A DNA stretch of 64,000 bases from Adiantum capillus-veneris (lineage: Eukaryota > Streptophyta > Polypodiopsida > Polypodiales > Pteridaceae). Every line of letters starts with the position of its first letter. Within the stretch, counting starts at the first letter, position 1. The notes under the pieces are model-generated. The model was not told the origin of the DNA. It ran no database searches and was given only the letters and a program-made list of their open reading frames with translations. The translations under genes and the position numbers were made by a program. The DNA is taken from positions 155,504,741 through 155,568,740 of the forward strand of contig CM043945.1 in NCBI GenBank assembly GCA_014529385.2. The letters run 5' to 3'. Positions 10,739-20,687 of this stretch are shown here, in pieces.

Positions 10739-12190
10739 ATGGATACTTCGCATGGAGGTGGTGAGAATGGGAGTGGCGAAGAAGAGTCTTCCTCACCAGG
10801 AGGTTTTTCCGACCCTTCCCATCTGCGCCAACGATTGCACCAGATCCTATGGCAGTTGTCGACAAGATGATGATGGACAGGGAATTAGAACGCAAAGCAC
10901 GAAAAGTAGAAATTGATCGTAAGTATGAAGAAAGAATGGCAACCATAGCGCGTGAGCGCGATGAAAGAGAAGTGAAATTTGATCGCTAGAACAAAGAAAG
11001 ACCAGCAGAATTTGATCGCGTGAAGAAAGCAAGACAAGCAATGAACGACCGACACATGAGAGAGAGGTCACGACTCTTTTCTCAAGTGCAGGCACAGATG
11101 CAAGAGATTTGGGAAAAGGAAACTCTATCAATCTCTTCTTCTCCAAAGCAAGACACACAAGATTTGCATGATAAGGTTAAGCATGATGATTTGTGTGATC
11201 AAGATGTGATTTCTCACGAGCATGATGGTTTGCATGAAGATGATGTGATTGTTCACAAGGATGATGTGTTAGTTGATACTTTTTCTAGTGAAGCTAACCT
11301 CATTGCAGAGACGATCAATCACGAAGAACCGATCTTGGCTCTCGAGCCTAGGTCCAAGGAACCCCCTCAAGAAGAACCCCCTCAGAAAGAACCCCCTCAG
11401 GAAGAACCGATCTTGGCTCTTGAGCCTAGGTCCAAAGAACCCCCACAGGAAGTACTATGCGTTCGAATGATTGGTCAGCACGCATTGTTCGAGTGTTGCA
11501 TTCGTGATGCTTTCCTGTATTTTAGTCACCGTCCTTATGTGATTCCTTTTCATAGGCATGCCATATTGTACAATGAGCATGATTCACTCATGAATAAGCA
11601 TGGATGTATGCAGATTACTCATGAAAAAATGAAATGTTTGCATCAAGGAAGTTACATTCCATGTCTCTTCCTTGGCATGACACAGTCGTAGAAAGAGCAC
11701 AAGAAGCATTGAGCATCAAGCATGGGCACTTCCACTGTGATTTCCCACAGTTGATTTATTTAGATCAGAAAGACAAGTTCGACCCCATTGTTTGCGTGTG
11801 TTTGATGAACGGTTTGGCACTCCCTCTCTATGTTCATCTAAATTGCATGCACAGTCTTTCGAGAAGAGGAGATTTTTTCCAGTCACTTTACATGGAATGG
11901 GTATGTTCATGTTTTTGTGTTGGAAGTCGCTTCAGGAATTTTCAGCCTCGGAGATTCTTGAAGAAGGTAGACGCATGATTATCGACGAAGTTAAAGCATG
12001 GAAGGAGCCACAGATGACTTTGTGTCGCTTTCGACGCGGCCCAAAGAAGAAGGCATTGCAGACCTTTATGAAATTTGACCCACGTATCAGAGTGGGCCGG
12101 CAAAGAGTTCTTCATAGGATTCCGGATGCTATTGGCGATCTCCCTCGACGCCATACAATTCGGTACCAGCACCTCACCTTGAAAAGGAGG
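10739..12190 (+). pseudogene. Unfamiliar gag-position ORF of B2, broken
   Basis: Starts MDTSHGGG at 10739; the upstream ATG of the B3 copy is lost. A one-base deletion near 10815 shifts the frame and a TAG lies near 10987. The frame 11020-11691 is open and almost identical to the B3 ORF: a charged coiled coil, a His/Asp-rich stretch (DLHDKVKHDD, HEHDGLHEDDVIVHKDD), repeated EEPILALEPRSKEPPQE blocks, and a conserved C-terminal part. Sequence homologous to a further about 165 codons continues in another frame to the polypurine tract before the LTR. I recognise no enzymatic domain; a structural gag-like role is an inference from its position. Confidence 0.75.
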
Positions 12191-12193
12191 GGA
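12181..12193 (+). other. Polypurine tract of B2
   Basis: GAAAAGGAGGGGA directly precedes the LTR start TGTCACGTGACA, the expected position for the plus-strand primer. Confidence 0.82.
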
Positions 12194-13366
12194 TGTCACG
12201 TGACACATCCAACCCTATGTGTCTGGGGACAAGCTACAGCATGACCATGGGTTCAATTCAGTCAAGTCAGTCTAGAATAGGAAGTGATCTGGCACTTTTG
12301 TGAGTCTATTCGCAGACCGTGCATCTCCAGACACTTAGGGTAGATGCATATCCTCTGGTTGCACACAGCATGATCATCAGATTATAGTCAACATCCAGCA
12401 CGAGCATTTTTCCTATTTTTGACATTTTTCACTTATTATTTTAAGTGACTTTTGTTGCGACGTAGGGCAAATTTCATAAGTTTGTATATATAGAAACCTA
12501 GCACTAGCACTTTCTGGCAGAAGAGGCAACAGGAACCAAGGGTTCAGCAGGCACCTTCTCAGCAAGACTCCCCACAGGTAGGAAGACTCAGCATTTTTCA
12601 GCCATCAACAAGATGAGCCAGCGTTTTTGCATTAGCAGATTCCCGGCGATAGCAGAACAACAGATCAGCCTAGCGTTTTGCATTTGCAGGACAACCGGCG
12701 ACAGCAGGACCACAGAACCACTAGCGTTTTTGCATCAACATGACATCTCAGTGTTTTCGGAGATCTTCGCGACGGAATCAGCCCTAGACTCAGCGTTTTC
12801 AATTTTCAGCAGTCAGTTTCCGCAATCGAACCCCCCCAAAACTCGCAGATCTCACCCTCCCGCAGTAGATCCTCGCTGCACAGTCAGATCCAGCATCGTT
12901 TGCAGTTTCAGCCCGGAAAACGCAGATTTCAGCATCTGCTATTTCGGGGCGTCGTCCTTGCATCATCGCCATCGACATCGTCACTGACATAGAGTCAGAA
13001 TTCAGCAGATAAAGATTTATAGATTTCAGCCATTAGGGTTTTCAGATTTCAGCCCGTCTCGTCGTCGTTGACATCGTCGGTAAGTTCAAGCATTGTAGAG
13101 ATTTGTGCAATCAATAGTAGACCGCTCTCGCCATAGAGAGTGGGGCCTTCGGAGGAGGGTCTCAACAACATTCTGGTGTCGTATTCTTCTCTCTCACTCA
13201 CTCTCAGCACCTTCATTCACAATGTTCATTCACTTTGTTTGTGATCACTTGCACTCTCTTATTAAAGAACGGAAGGCGCTCCCTTCCGTAAGCAAAAGGA
13301 ACCTTGAGCACAGTTCGAAGCACTCATCTTGAGCAACGTTCAACATTCACTTCCGCTCACCTAACA
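12194..13366 (+). repeat. Shared LTR: 3' LTR of B2 and 5' LTR of B3
   Basis: A 1173-bp LTR starting TGTCACGTGACA (a 12-base palindrome holding a CACGTG G-box) and ending CCTAACA. It has a polypurine tract on its left and a primer site on its right, so it serves both elements. TATATATAG near 12484 is a possible TATA box. AGCGTTTT words recur through the middle. Confidence 0.9.
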
Positions 13367-13367
13367 T

Positions 13368-13379
13368 TGGTATCAGAGC
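13368..13379 (+). other. Primer-binding site of B3
   Basis: TGGTATCAGAGC, two bases after the LTR end at 13366. Confidence 0.93.
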
Positions 13380-13851
13380 TTTGGCAGTGTTCTGTATCAC
13401 TCAAGGAAAGAACCACAAGATTTTTATTTTTTGCTTGGTTGCACGTAACCCAAGTCCTCTTGGGCGTGTCAATTCCTAATCGTGTTTATGAAGAGTGACA
13501 GGAAACCCAAGAAAGAAGGGCTTGTCCAGCCTCCCCTTGTGCCTCTTTTCACTCATTGAGAGCGGATTGTGCACTTAGGGGCCGGCCAATCGACGTAAGG
13601 TGGGAATAAGCAACCTTGGTGTGAGCGCAAGGCTGCCAAGGGGTGCGTCCGCGGAAAGAGCAGAACTCGGGTGAAGAGAAGATCCTTCTCTAACACAGAT
13701 TGCAAGCTAAAGAATAACCTCAAGAACCGCAACCACCTCCCGAACTCAAGAACCTCAAGAACCCCAAGACCCTCAAGAACCTCAACAACTCAAAAACCTC
13801 AAGACACCCAAGAACCCAAGTTCGTAGTGAACTTAAGAACCCGAGACTTCA
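13380..13851 (+). other. Leader of B3 with CAAGAACC repeats
   Basis: An untranslated leader colinear with those of B1 and B2. 13735-13825 consists largely of degenerate CTCAAGAACC and CCAAGAACC units of about 9-10 bases. Confidence 0.8.
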
Positions 13852-13855
13852 ATGG

Positions 13856-14830
13856 ATGGTCATCACCCCAGGCCGAATGGATACTTCGCATCGAGGTGGT
13901 GAGCATGGGAGTGGCGAAGAAGAGTCTTCCTCACCAAGAGGCTTTTCCGACCCGTCCCCATCTACGCCAAAGATTGCACCAGATCCTATGGCAGCTTTCG
14001 ACAAGATGATGATGGACAGGGAATTAGAACGCAAAGCACGAAAAGTAGAAATTGATCGTAAGTATGAAGAAACAATGGCAAGCATAGCGCGTGAGCGCGA
14101 CGAAAGAGAAGCAAAACTTGATCGCGAGAACAAAGAAAGACAAGTAGAATTTGATCGCACGAACAAAGCAAGACAAGCAATGAACAACCGACACATGAGA
14201 GGGATGTCGCGACTCTTTTCTCAAGTGCAGGCACAGATGCAAGAGATTCGGGAAAAGGAGACTCTCTCAATCCCTTCTTCTCCACAGCAAGACACACAGG
14301 ATTTGCATGATAAGGTTAAGCATGATGATTTGCGTGATCAAGATGTGATTTCTCACGAGCATGATGGTATGCATGAAGATGATGTGATTGTTCACAAGGA
14401 TGATGTGTTAGTTGATACTTTCTCTAGTGAAGCTAACCTCATTGCAGAGACCATCAATCACGAAGAACCGATCTTGGCTCTCGAGCCTAGGTCCAAGGAA
14501 CCCCCTCAAGAAGAACCCCCTCAGAAAGAACCCCCTCAGGAAGAACCGATCTTGGCTCTTGAGCCTAGGTCCAAAGAACCCCCACAGGAAGTACTATGCG
14601 CTCGAATGATTGGTCAGCACGCATTGTTCGAGTGTTGCATTCGTGATGCTTTCCTGTATTTTAGTCACCGTCCTTATGTGATTCCTTTTCATAGGCATGC
14701 CATATTGTACAATGAGCATGATTCACTCATGAATGAGCATGGATGTATGCAGATTACTCATGCAAAAATGAAATGTTTGCATCAAGGAAGTTACATTCCA
14801 TGTCTCTTCCTTGGCATGACACAGTCGTAG
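13856..14830 (+). CDS. Unfamiliar HD-rich coiled-coil protein of the B family, 324 codons
   Basis: This is the longest intact copy of the B-family ORF. Residues 1-45 match the start of B1 gag (MVITPGRMDT against MVVTRSGMDT, then a Pro/Ser segment). Residues about 50-125 are a strongly charged heptad-like coiled coil. About 140-190 are rich in His and Asp (DLHDKVKHDD, HEHDGMHEDDVIVHKDD). About 195-240 hold two EEPILALEPRSKEPPQE repeats around a PPQEEPPQKEPPQE linker. The rest is a conserved region containing QHALFECCIRDAFLYFSHRP. A one-base deletion shared with B2 ends the frame; the B4 copy reads on further. The His/Asp segment could bind metal, but that is speculation. No catalytic motif is seen. 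An ATG at 13852 is in another frame, so 13856 is used. Confidence 0.65.
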   Translation: MVITPGRMDTSHRGGEHGSGEEESSSPRGFSDPSPSTPKIAPDPMAAFDKMMMDRELERKARKVEIDRKYEETMASIARERDEREAKLDRENKERQVEFDRTNKARQAMNNRHMRGMSRLFSQVQAQMQEIREKETLSIPSSPQQDTQDLHDKVKHDDLRDQDVISHEHDGMHEDDVIVHKDDVLVDTFSSEANLIAETINHEEPILALEPRSKEPPQEEPPQKEPPQEEPILALEPRSKEPPQEVLCARMIGQHALFECCIRDAFLYFSHRPYVIPFHRHAILYNEHDSLMNEHGCMQITHAKMKCLHQGSYIPCLFLGMTQS

Positions 14831-15075
14831 AAAGAGCACAAGAAGCATTGAGCATCAAGCATGGGTATTTCCACTATGATTTCCAACAGTTGATTTATTT
14901 AGATCAGAAAGACAAGTTTCGACCCCATTGTTTGCGTGTGTTTGATGAACGGTTTGGCACTCCGTCTCTATGTTTATCTAAATTGCATGCACAGTATTTC
15001 GAGAAGACGAGATTTTTTCCAGTCACTTTACATGGAATGGGTATATTCATGTTTTTGTGTTGGAAGTGGTTTCAG
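14831..15075 (+). pseudogene. Out-of-frame remainder of the B3 ORF
   Basis: Translation in the frame shifted by one base gives sequence parallel to the B2 remainder (PWHDTVVERAQEALSIKHG ... LRVFDERFGTPSLC). It is cut near 15075, where sequence homologous to the middle of the LTR (about 12975) takes over, deleting the last about 250 bases of the internal region and the LTR front. Confidence 0.7.
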
Positions 15076-15334
15076 GAATCGACATCGTCACCGACATAGA
15101 GTCAGAATTCACCATATAAAGATTTGCAGATTTCAGCCATTAGCGTTTTCAGATTTCAGCAAGTCTCGTCGTCGACATCATCGGCAAGTCCAAGCATTGT
15201 AGAGATTTGTGCAATCAATAGTAGACCACTCTCGCCATAGAGAGTGGGGCCTTCGGAGGAGGGTTTTGACAACATTGTGGTGTCGTATTCTTCTCTCTCT
15301 ATCTCTCAGTCTCAACACCTTCATTCACAGTGTC
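15076..15334 (+). repeat. 3' LTR fragment of B3
   Basis: Homologous to about 12975-13230 of the shared LTR (GACATAGAGTCAGAATTCA, then CTCTCGCCATAGAGAGTGGG). It ends near 15334, where unrelated sequence begins. Confidence 0.82.
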
Positions 15335-15659
15335 AGATAGTTGGATGTTTCGTATTAACTTTTGTAGCACATCTATCGCCAAAATTTTGAAGTTAATCAT
15401 CATGTGCTATATTATCCACCGCATAGTGATTGACGAGTATACTTGTACACCGCACCAATATTTGGTCTTTAACATATGTTCTTGTCAGTCCCATATACAA
15501 GTTTTGGGAGTGTGCAAGATTAACTTCTTTGATGGAAAGTGAAATGCCACTGGTATGCTGAAGGCTGCATACTTCCTTCGGTTCTCACAGAAGGCTTCAT
15601 TCACTCTTAACTAACAAATTGTCTACGAACTTAAGATCTGAAATAGCTTTGCTATCAGC
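15335..15659. other. Host-side sequence left of LINE-1
   Basis: No gene is seen. The first about 50 bases (GATAGTTGGATGTTTCGTA) resemble 20087-20133 (TATAGTTGAACGTTTCGTA) on the other side of LINE-1. Confidence 0.5.
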
Positions 15660-15677
15660 AAGGAATCTTTGCACCAA

Positions 15678-15729
15678 GTCATCGCTGCTCTCTATTGCCG
15701 CCGCACCGCGCCCACCCTCTCGCCATCGT

Positions 15730-15769
<40 letters not shown>

Positions 15770-18700
15770 CCCTCGCGCACCTTGCCACCCGCCCTTCGCC
15801 GCTGCCCTACCCGCCATTTGCCTCAGCCTGCCAGCCTCGCATCCCAATCCCTCCAATCCCACCAGCCACGCCTCACCTCCCTGGCCTCCTCTCGTCAACA
15901 TCTCTTCGCTTTTCCTTCACAGCAGGAGACACGGATGGAGGCTCAAGCTCCGCACCGGGGTACTTCTCCGAAGTCCCCTCGCCCGACCCCGCTGAGCCCA
16001 CCATTCGACTTGCTCTTTCACCAACAGAGCAAGTGAGCCTAGCCGCAGAGGTAGAGCGAGTAGAGGCTCTCTGGACAGAGAGCTTGGACATGCAGGATTA
16101 TCCTGCTGACAAAGTGGCCTCAGGACTAGGTCAGCTTAGTCGTTTCTTTCTCCAGGAGTCGTTGGCTCGCCTAGCTGCAGCGAGAGAGGAGCAGCAGCGT
16201 CTCAGATGCGGCGTTGCTTCCTTGCACAGGATGCAAGAGCAACATCCGGACAGTCCTTGGTTGGAGGAGCAGTTACAGCAGGCTGGCCAGAAGCTTGTTA
16301 GCACAGAGGAGCGGCGCCATGAGTTTGCTTTCCATCGCGGCATCTCAATGGACACAGGTGGGTGACAGAGTGACTGGTGCTTTCTTCGAGGCAGTGGGAC
16401 CTCGGCATACGCATGCCAAGGTCAGTCAGTTGAGGAGGCCCGACAGGTCAGTTGCTTCTGAGCCAGAGGACATGCGTGCAGTTGCTACTGACTTTTACCG
16501 TGAGTTACTGTCTGCAGAGCCTCAGTCAGAGCGTCACGATGCATGCAGGGAGCAGGTGTGGGCACAAATGCCTTGCCTTGTGACTGCGGAGATGCGTCAG
16601 AGGCTTGAGCTGCCACTTCAGCTTCAGGAATTGCACACGGTTCTTAGTGCACTCCCCCATGGTAGTTGTCCAGGTGAGGATGGCTTGTCTCCCAGTTTTT
16701 TCTTGGAATACTGGGACTTGCTTCGCCCAAATATCTCCAGTGCTTTTCAGTACATCTTGCACACAGGAGAGATGCTTGACAATATGAGTGAGGGTCTCAT
16801 CTATCTCATTCCCAAGGAGGGTGGCTGCTTGGATGAGATTCGACAGTGGCGCCCCATCACCATCCGCAACTCAACCTACAACATTCTTGCCAAGGCTATG
16901 AGTTTGAGGATCCAGCCACTTCTAGAGAGCCTTATACATGGGACTCAGACAGGTTTTGTCAAGGAGCGCAATATCCTTGACAACATCTTTACTTTTTGGG
17001 AGGCTTCTGCCCTAGCGCGGCTCAGTGGTGAGGATCTGGTGATTCTTCTTCTCGATTTTGAGAAGGCCTACGACAGAGTTGATTAGGACTTTCTGGAGGG
17101 CACTCTACGCAGGATGGGCTTCTCAAATGCTTGGATCAAAGGGGTGTCAGCTTTGTACAGACGGGCGCACAATCAGGTACTTTTGTCAGGAGGTAGAGGA
17201 GATCGTTTCATGCTCACACGTTCGGTCAGACAGGGCTGCCCTCTTGCCCAATTCCTCTTTCTATTCTATGCTGAGGCGATAAGCAGGTTTTTGGTAACGC
17301 AGCAGGTTCGTCTATGGGGCTTAGCACTCCCTATTCGGGGAGATGAGCTACTGGACACTAAGTTTGCTGACGACTCAGCCTTGTACTTGGATGACCAGGA
17401 GGCTAACCTTCACAGGTGTGAGCAGGCTCTAGAGACCTTCTGTTGTGCATCTGGCGCACTGATCAACTAGAGAAAGACGGTGGCTTTCTCGGCTGGTAGT
17501 GCTCCTATGCCCGATTGGATGCCAAGTGAGGGTTTCAGGTGGATTCCCCCAGGGACTGCGGTTCGATACTTGGGCTGTCACGTTGTCTTGGACTTGTCTC
17601 CCAAGCAGCAGATTGCTCCCCTCCTCCTGTCTACCAGGAGGAACTTGTTACATTGGAGCTCCGCACGACTTTCTTTGGCTGGCAGAGTTGTAGTGGGCAA
17701 CCAGGTGTTGTTGGCTACTATGTGGTACATCACTTCTTGCTGGATCTTCTCGAGTTCTTGTATCATCCAAGTAGAGAGGCTGACAAGGAACTTCCTTTGG
17801 TCACGGCGTGCACTCAGACAGCCCGGGCCAAAGTGGCTTGGCAGGTCATCACTCTCCCTTGTTCACAGGGAGGGCTTGGGATCATCGACCCAGCACAGCA
17901 GAGCAGAGCCCTTCTTGGGAAGTTCATCGTCCGAGGACTTCTTCTAGGTGAGGAGCCCTGGAAGGAGTTCTTGCTACAGCGGCTTCGTGCTAGGGTGCCT
18001 CAGGAAGGAGGCCCCTGGCAACCTTCGACCAGATGGATCTTCACAGAGATGCGCAGAGTTGGTTTGAGCAGGAGACTAGAGAACTGCTTCGCTGTGGCTT
18101 TGCTTCGATCTTGGAAGCACCTGCGGCGAGGCCAGGAACAACAGCAACCTACTTGCACAAAGGAGCTTCTGCGACATCCCCTTGTTTGGAACCCCATGGT
18201 TAGCACTCATAGAGGCCACTTGGTTGGTAGTCGGCCTCATGTTTCCTGGGGTCCCATGGCAGCGGGTCCAGCACGCTCTTTAGGTGACTGGTTATAATTT
18301 TCAGGCTTGTCAGAGGAGCTGCAGGGCTTTCAGTTTCAGGGCATGAGAGGGGTATAGAGCATGTGCCAAGTGGCAGGACATCTCATAGGCAATTCCAACT
18401 GAGTGGCTCACACCTTCTGAGTCAACAACGCCCAGATGGATGGAAGCCTTCACGCGACTAGAGGTTCTCATTTCAGTTCGCGCTTGCTTAGAGATTGTTC
18501 CCTCTCTGTTTTTCGAGTTACAGGGTGAGCGACGCTTACAGCGAGTTGCAGTAGAGGCCCCGCAAGTGGCAGAGTGCTGTTTTCAGAGGATCCCAGTGGT
18601 GGGCATCTGTGGGAGGACTTGTGTCATCGATCCTGACCCAGCTGCTCTTGAGACTGGACATTGGAGACTGTGGGCTTGGGAGTGCTGTCCACTGGCACGA

Positions 18701-19396
18701 GTACATTGGGATCCTGGAGATTGGCTTTGAGGGGATCCTTTCTCTTCTACAGACCACCCAGGTGTCCCTTTCTTTCAGTACATTGTTCGATTGGGACGTC
18801 ACATACTGGCAACAAAGAGAGAGGCTCGACCTGCTGAGCACCTCATTGGCAGGAGGAGGGTCTCACAGCTGAGTTCTTGGCAGCTTTTTGAGACTCCAGA
18901 CAGCCGAGGCGAGTCACTTTGTTCCAGAGGCTGGTCGCACACAGAGCTACAGCAGTTGGGAGCTGGCTGGTGCATAGTGGTCTCTCGGCCGCATGCGCAG
19001 CTTGTGACCATCTTGTGGAGAGTGAGCGTCACTGTCTTTGGGACTGTCCCTTGGCACAGCAGGTGTGGCTTCGTGTTCTTCGGCTGATGCCTGCTCTTTC
19101 CACGGCTCGGCAGTACACTTGGGGGGAAGCTACTTGGTCCACTCTCACTGGCCCGGCACTTCAGTTTGAGCTATCTTCCACCAACAGGATGATAGTGATG
19201 CAAGGGGGACGACCTACACTCCAACCTGCCACAGAGCTTACTCCACATGAGTGGTGCAGTGAGAGAGAGGAGTGTTGGGAGCTCATCAGTGGCCTGACAC
19301 TCTGGTTCATCTGGCGGGCCCGTTGCTTCCGCATCTTTGAGGCCCTATGGGCAGTTTCATTGACTAATAGAATCATCTTTTTCTCAGAAAAAAAAA
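15678..19396 (+). mobile_element. LINE-1: L1-type element with internal deletion
   Basis: Flanked by the direct repeat AAGGAATCTTTGCACCAA (15660-15677 and 19397-19414) and ending in an A tract (19388-19398), the marks of target-primed reverse transcription. It holds a 5' region, the first about 40 codons of ORF1, then the ORF2 segment after the endonuclease, RT, and a C-terminal zinc-binding region. About 2.5 kb of ORF1 plus endonuclease, present in LINE-2, is absent. Confidence 0.93.
15732..15765 (+). repeat. Poly-C tract, 34 bases
   Basis: Uninterrupted C run in the 5' region of LINE-1. It produces artefactual proline-rich and glycine-rich reading frames on the two strands. Confidence 0.97.
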
Positions 19397-19422
19397 AAGG
19401 AATCTTTGCACCAAACAACTAG
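15934..19422 (+). pseudogene. LINE-1 ORF1-ORF2 relic: RT and zinc-binding C-terminus
   Basis: Starts as ORF1 (MEAQAPHRG, one indel from LINE-2), then joins the endonuclease-RT linker in frame (AAEVERVEALWTESLDMQD). RT blocks follow: SCPGEDGLSPSFF, LIPKEGG, QWRPITI, TGFVKERNILDNI, LLDFEKAYDRVD, then TAG (17084-17086), RQGCPLAQF, KFADDSALYL (17363-17374 carries the FADD box), a second TAG (17468-17470) and LGCHVVL. The C-terminus (18919-19360) has the CAAC ... H ... CPLA zinc-binding pattern typical of plant L1 and a WELISGLTLWFIWRAR block. Stops and frameshifts prevent a full product. Confidence 0.87.
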
Positions 19423-20237
19423 GCAAGAGACCTCAATGACTACGCAAAAAAGGGATTTTAAGAATCCTTGGCAACAGTGGCAATTGCAAAGTATTGGCAT
19501 GCCTTTCACCGCTTCCAAGTTCTTGCTAATCACTTGGAAGAGTAAACACACTTGCTTTGAGATTCTTAAGGGATCCTTGAAACTCTTAAAGAAGAAGCAC
19601 AGGCTCTAAAAGAGTCTTATGCAGTGGTCAGCAAGACTTTGGCACAGCTTTTAGCCTTGCAAGAGACGCCAAATTCTACAAGCACATCAGCTAAACAGAC
19701 CTCGCTGACGAAAGAGGTCTAGGATCTAAAGGATGCCCTTGCTCAAGAGCGATAAGACAAGCAAATCATGACAGCCGGGCACAGAGCTTTGCAAAAAGCT
19801 AGAGATGCAGAGATTGAAAATCTAAGGAAGCAACTGGAAGAGGCAAAGGAAGAATTGATTGCTCAGAGGGCAACACAAATGAAACCAGTACAAACAGTCC
19901 CTATAGAAGTCACACAAACAAAAGGACCGGGACAGTTCACTTTTGAAGCTCACCGTGTAGATATGTCAGGTACAAGCACAAAAACGGCAATGCACAACTT
20001 TGAAGATCCAGCACACCTTTTATTATGGTTGTAGTGTGCACAGTTGAAACTTTTATCCCACAACTTGTCACCTTGCTCTGGCATATAGTTGAACGTTTCG
20101 TACTAACGTTTGCAGCACTCTCCTAGGTGTTGTTTCTTACACTCAAAAACAAAAAAAGTCAGTACCATTTAGGCCCCGTGCAGGTGAATACTTTGAAAAA
20201 CAAAAACAAGCCATCAGAGAGCAAAACATGCACCCTA
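19415..20237 (+). pseudogene. Degenerate coiled-coil reading frame between the LINEs
   Basis: One frame reads, with two in-frame stops, from about 19580 to 20034; the open part (19768-20034, 88 codons) has a clear heptad coiled coil (LQKARDAEIENLRKQLEEAK), then GPGQFTFEAHRVDM. I recognise no family. It may be a remnant of another element or gene that LINE-1 entered. 20038-20237 shows nothing further except the short repeat shared with 15336. Confidence 0.4.
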
Positions 20238-20687
20238 ATATACTAAGAAATGGACGCCCAACGCGCGCTCGCTGCTGCTGCCCACACCCCCCTTTCGCCA
20301 TCGCTGACTGCCTCCCTGCCCCTGCGCAACACCCTCGCCCTCACCTCCCCTGCGCAGCCCACCCTGCCCGCCCCCCTGCGCAGCCAGCCCCCTGCCCGCC
20401 CCTTGCGCAGTCCTCCCTACCCACCCGCTGCCTCTCCCGCTTCCCTACCCGCAGCTTCTCCTTCCGCTGCCTCTCACACTGCCCAGCCCCACCCCATCCA
20501 TAACCCTCCCCGCTGTCCGCCCGTCCCGTAATTTTTCCCAGCCCGCCTGCCTTCCCATTCACTCGCCCGCGCCTGCATTTTTCCTTTAGCCCTCTCCCTC
20601 TCCCCTCCTGCTTGTTGGGCTTCGCCAATACCATCGACGTGTTCCGTCCCACAGGATCCCTTCCATTCTTCGACGCAGCAGACACAG

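Larger units (their letters stand above)
9695..15334 (+). mobile_element. Tandem non-autonomous gypsy elements B2 and B3 sharing one LTR
   Basis: The order is LTR fragment (9695-10204), primer site, leader, ORF (B2), full LTR (12194-13366), primer site, leader, ORF (B3), LTR fragment (about 15076-15334). No RT or integrase sequence is present, so replication enzymes must have come from elsewhere. LTR and leader match B1. Confidence 0.87.

Noticed and set aside
15597-16036. Proline-rich and glycine-rich proteins near the poly-C tract
   Set aside because: Produced by a 34-base C run; only the part homologous to LINE ORF1/ORF2 after about 15934 is supported.
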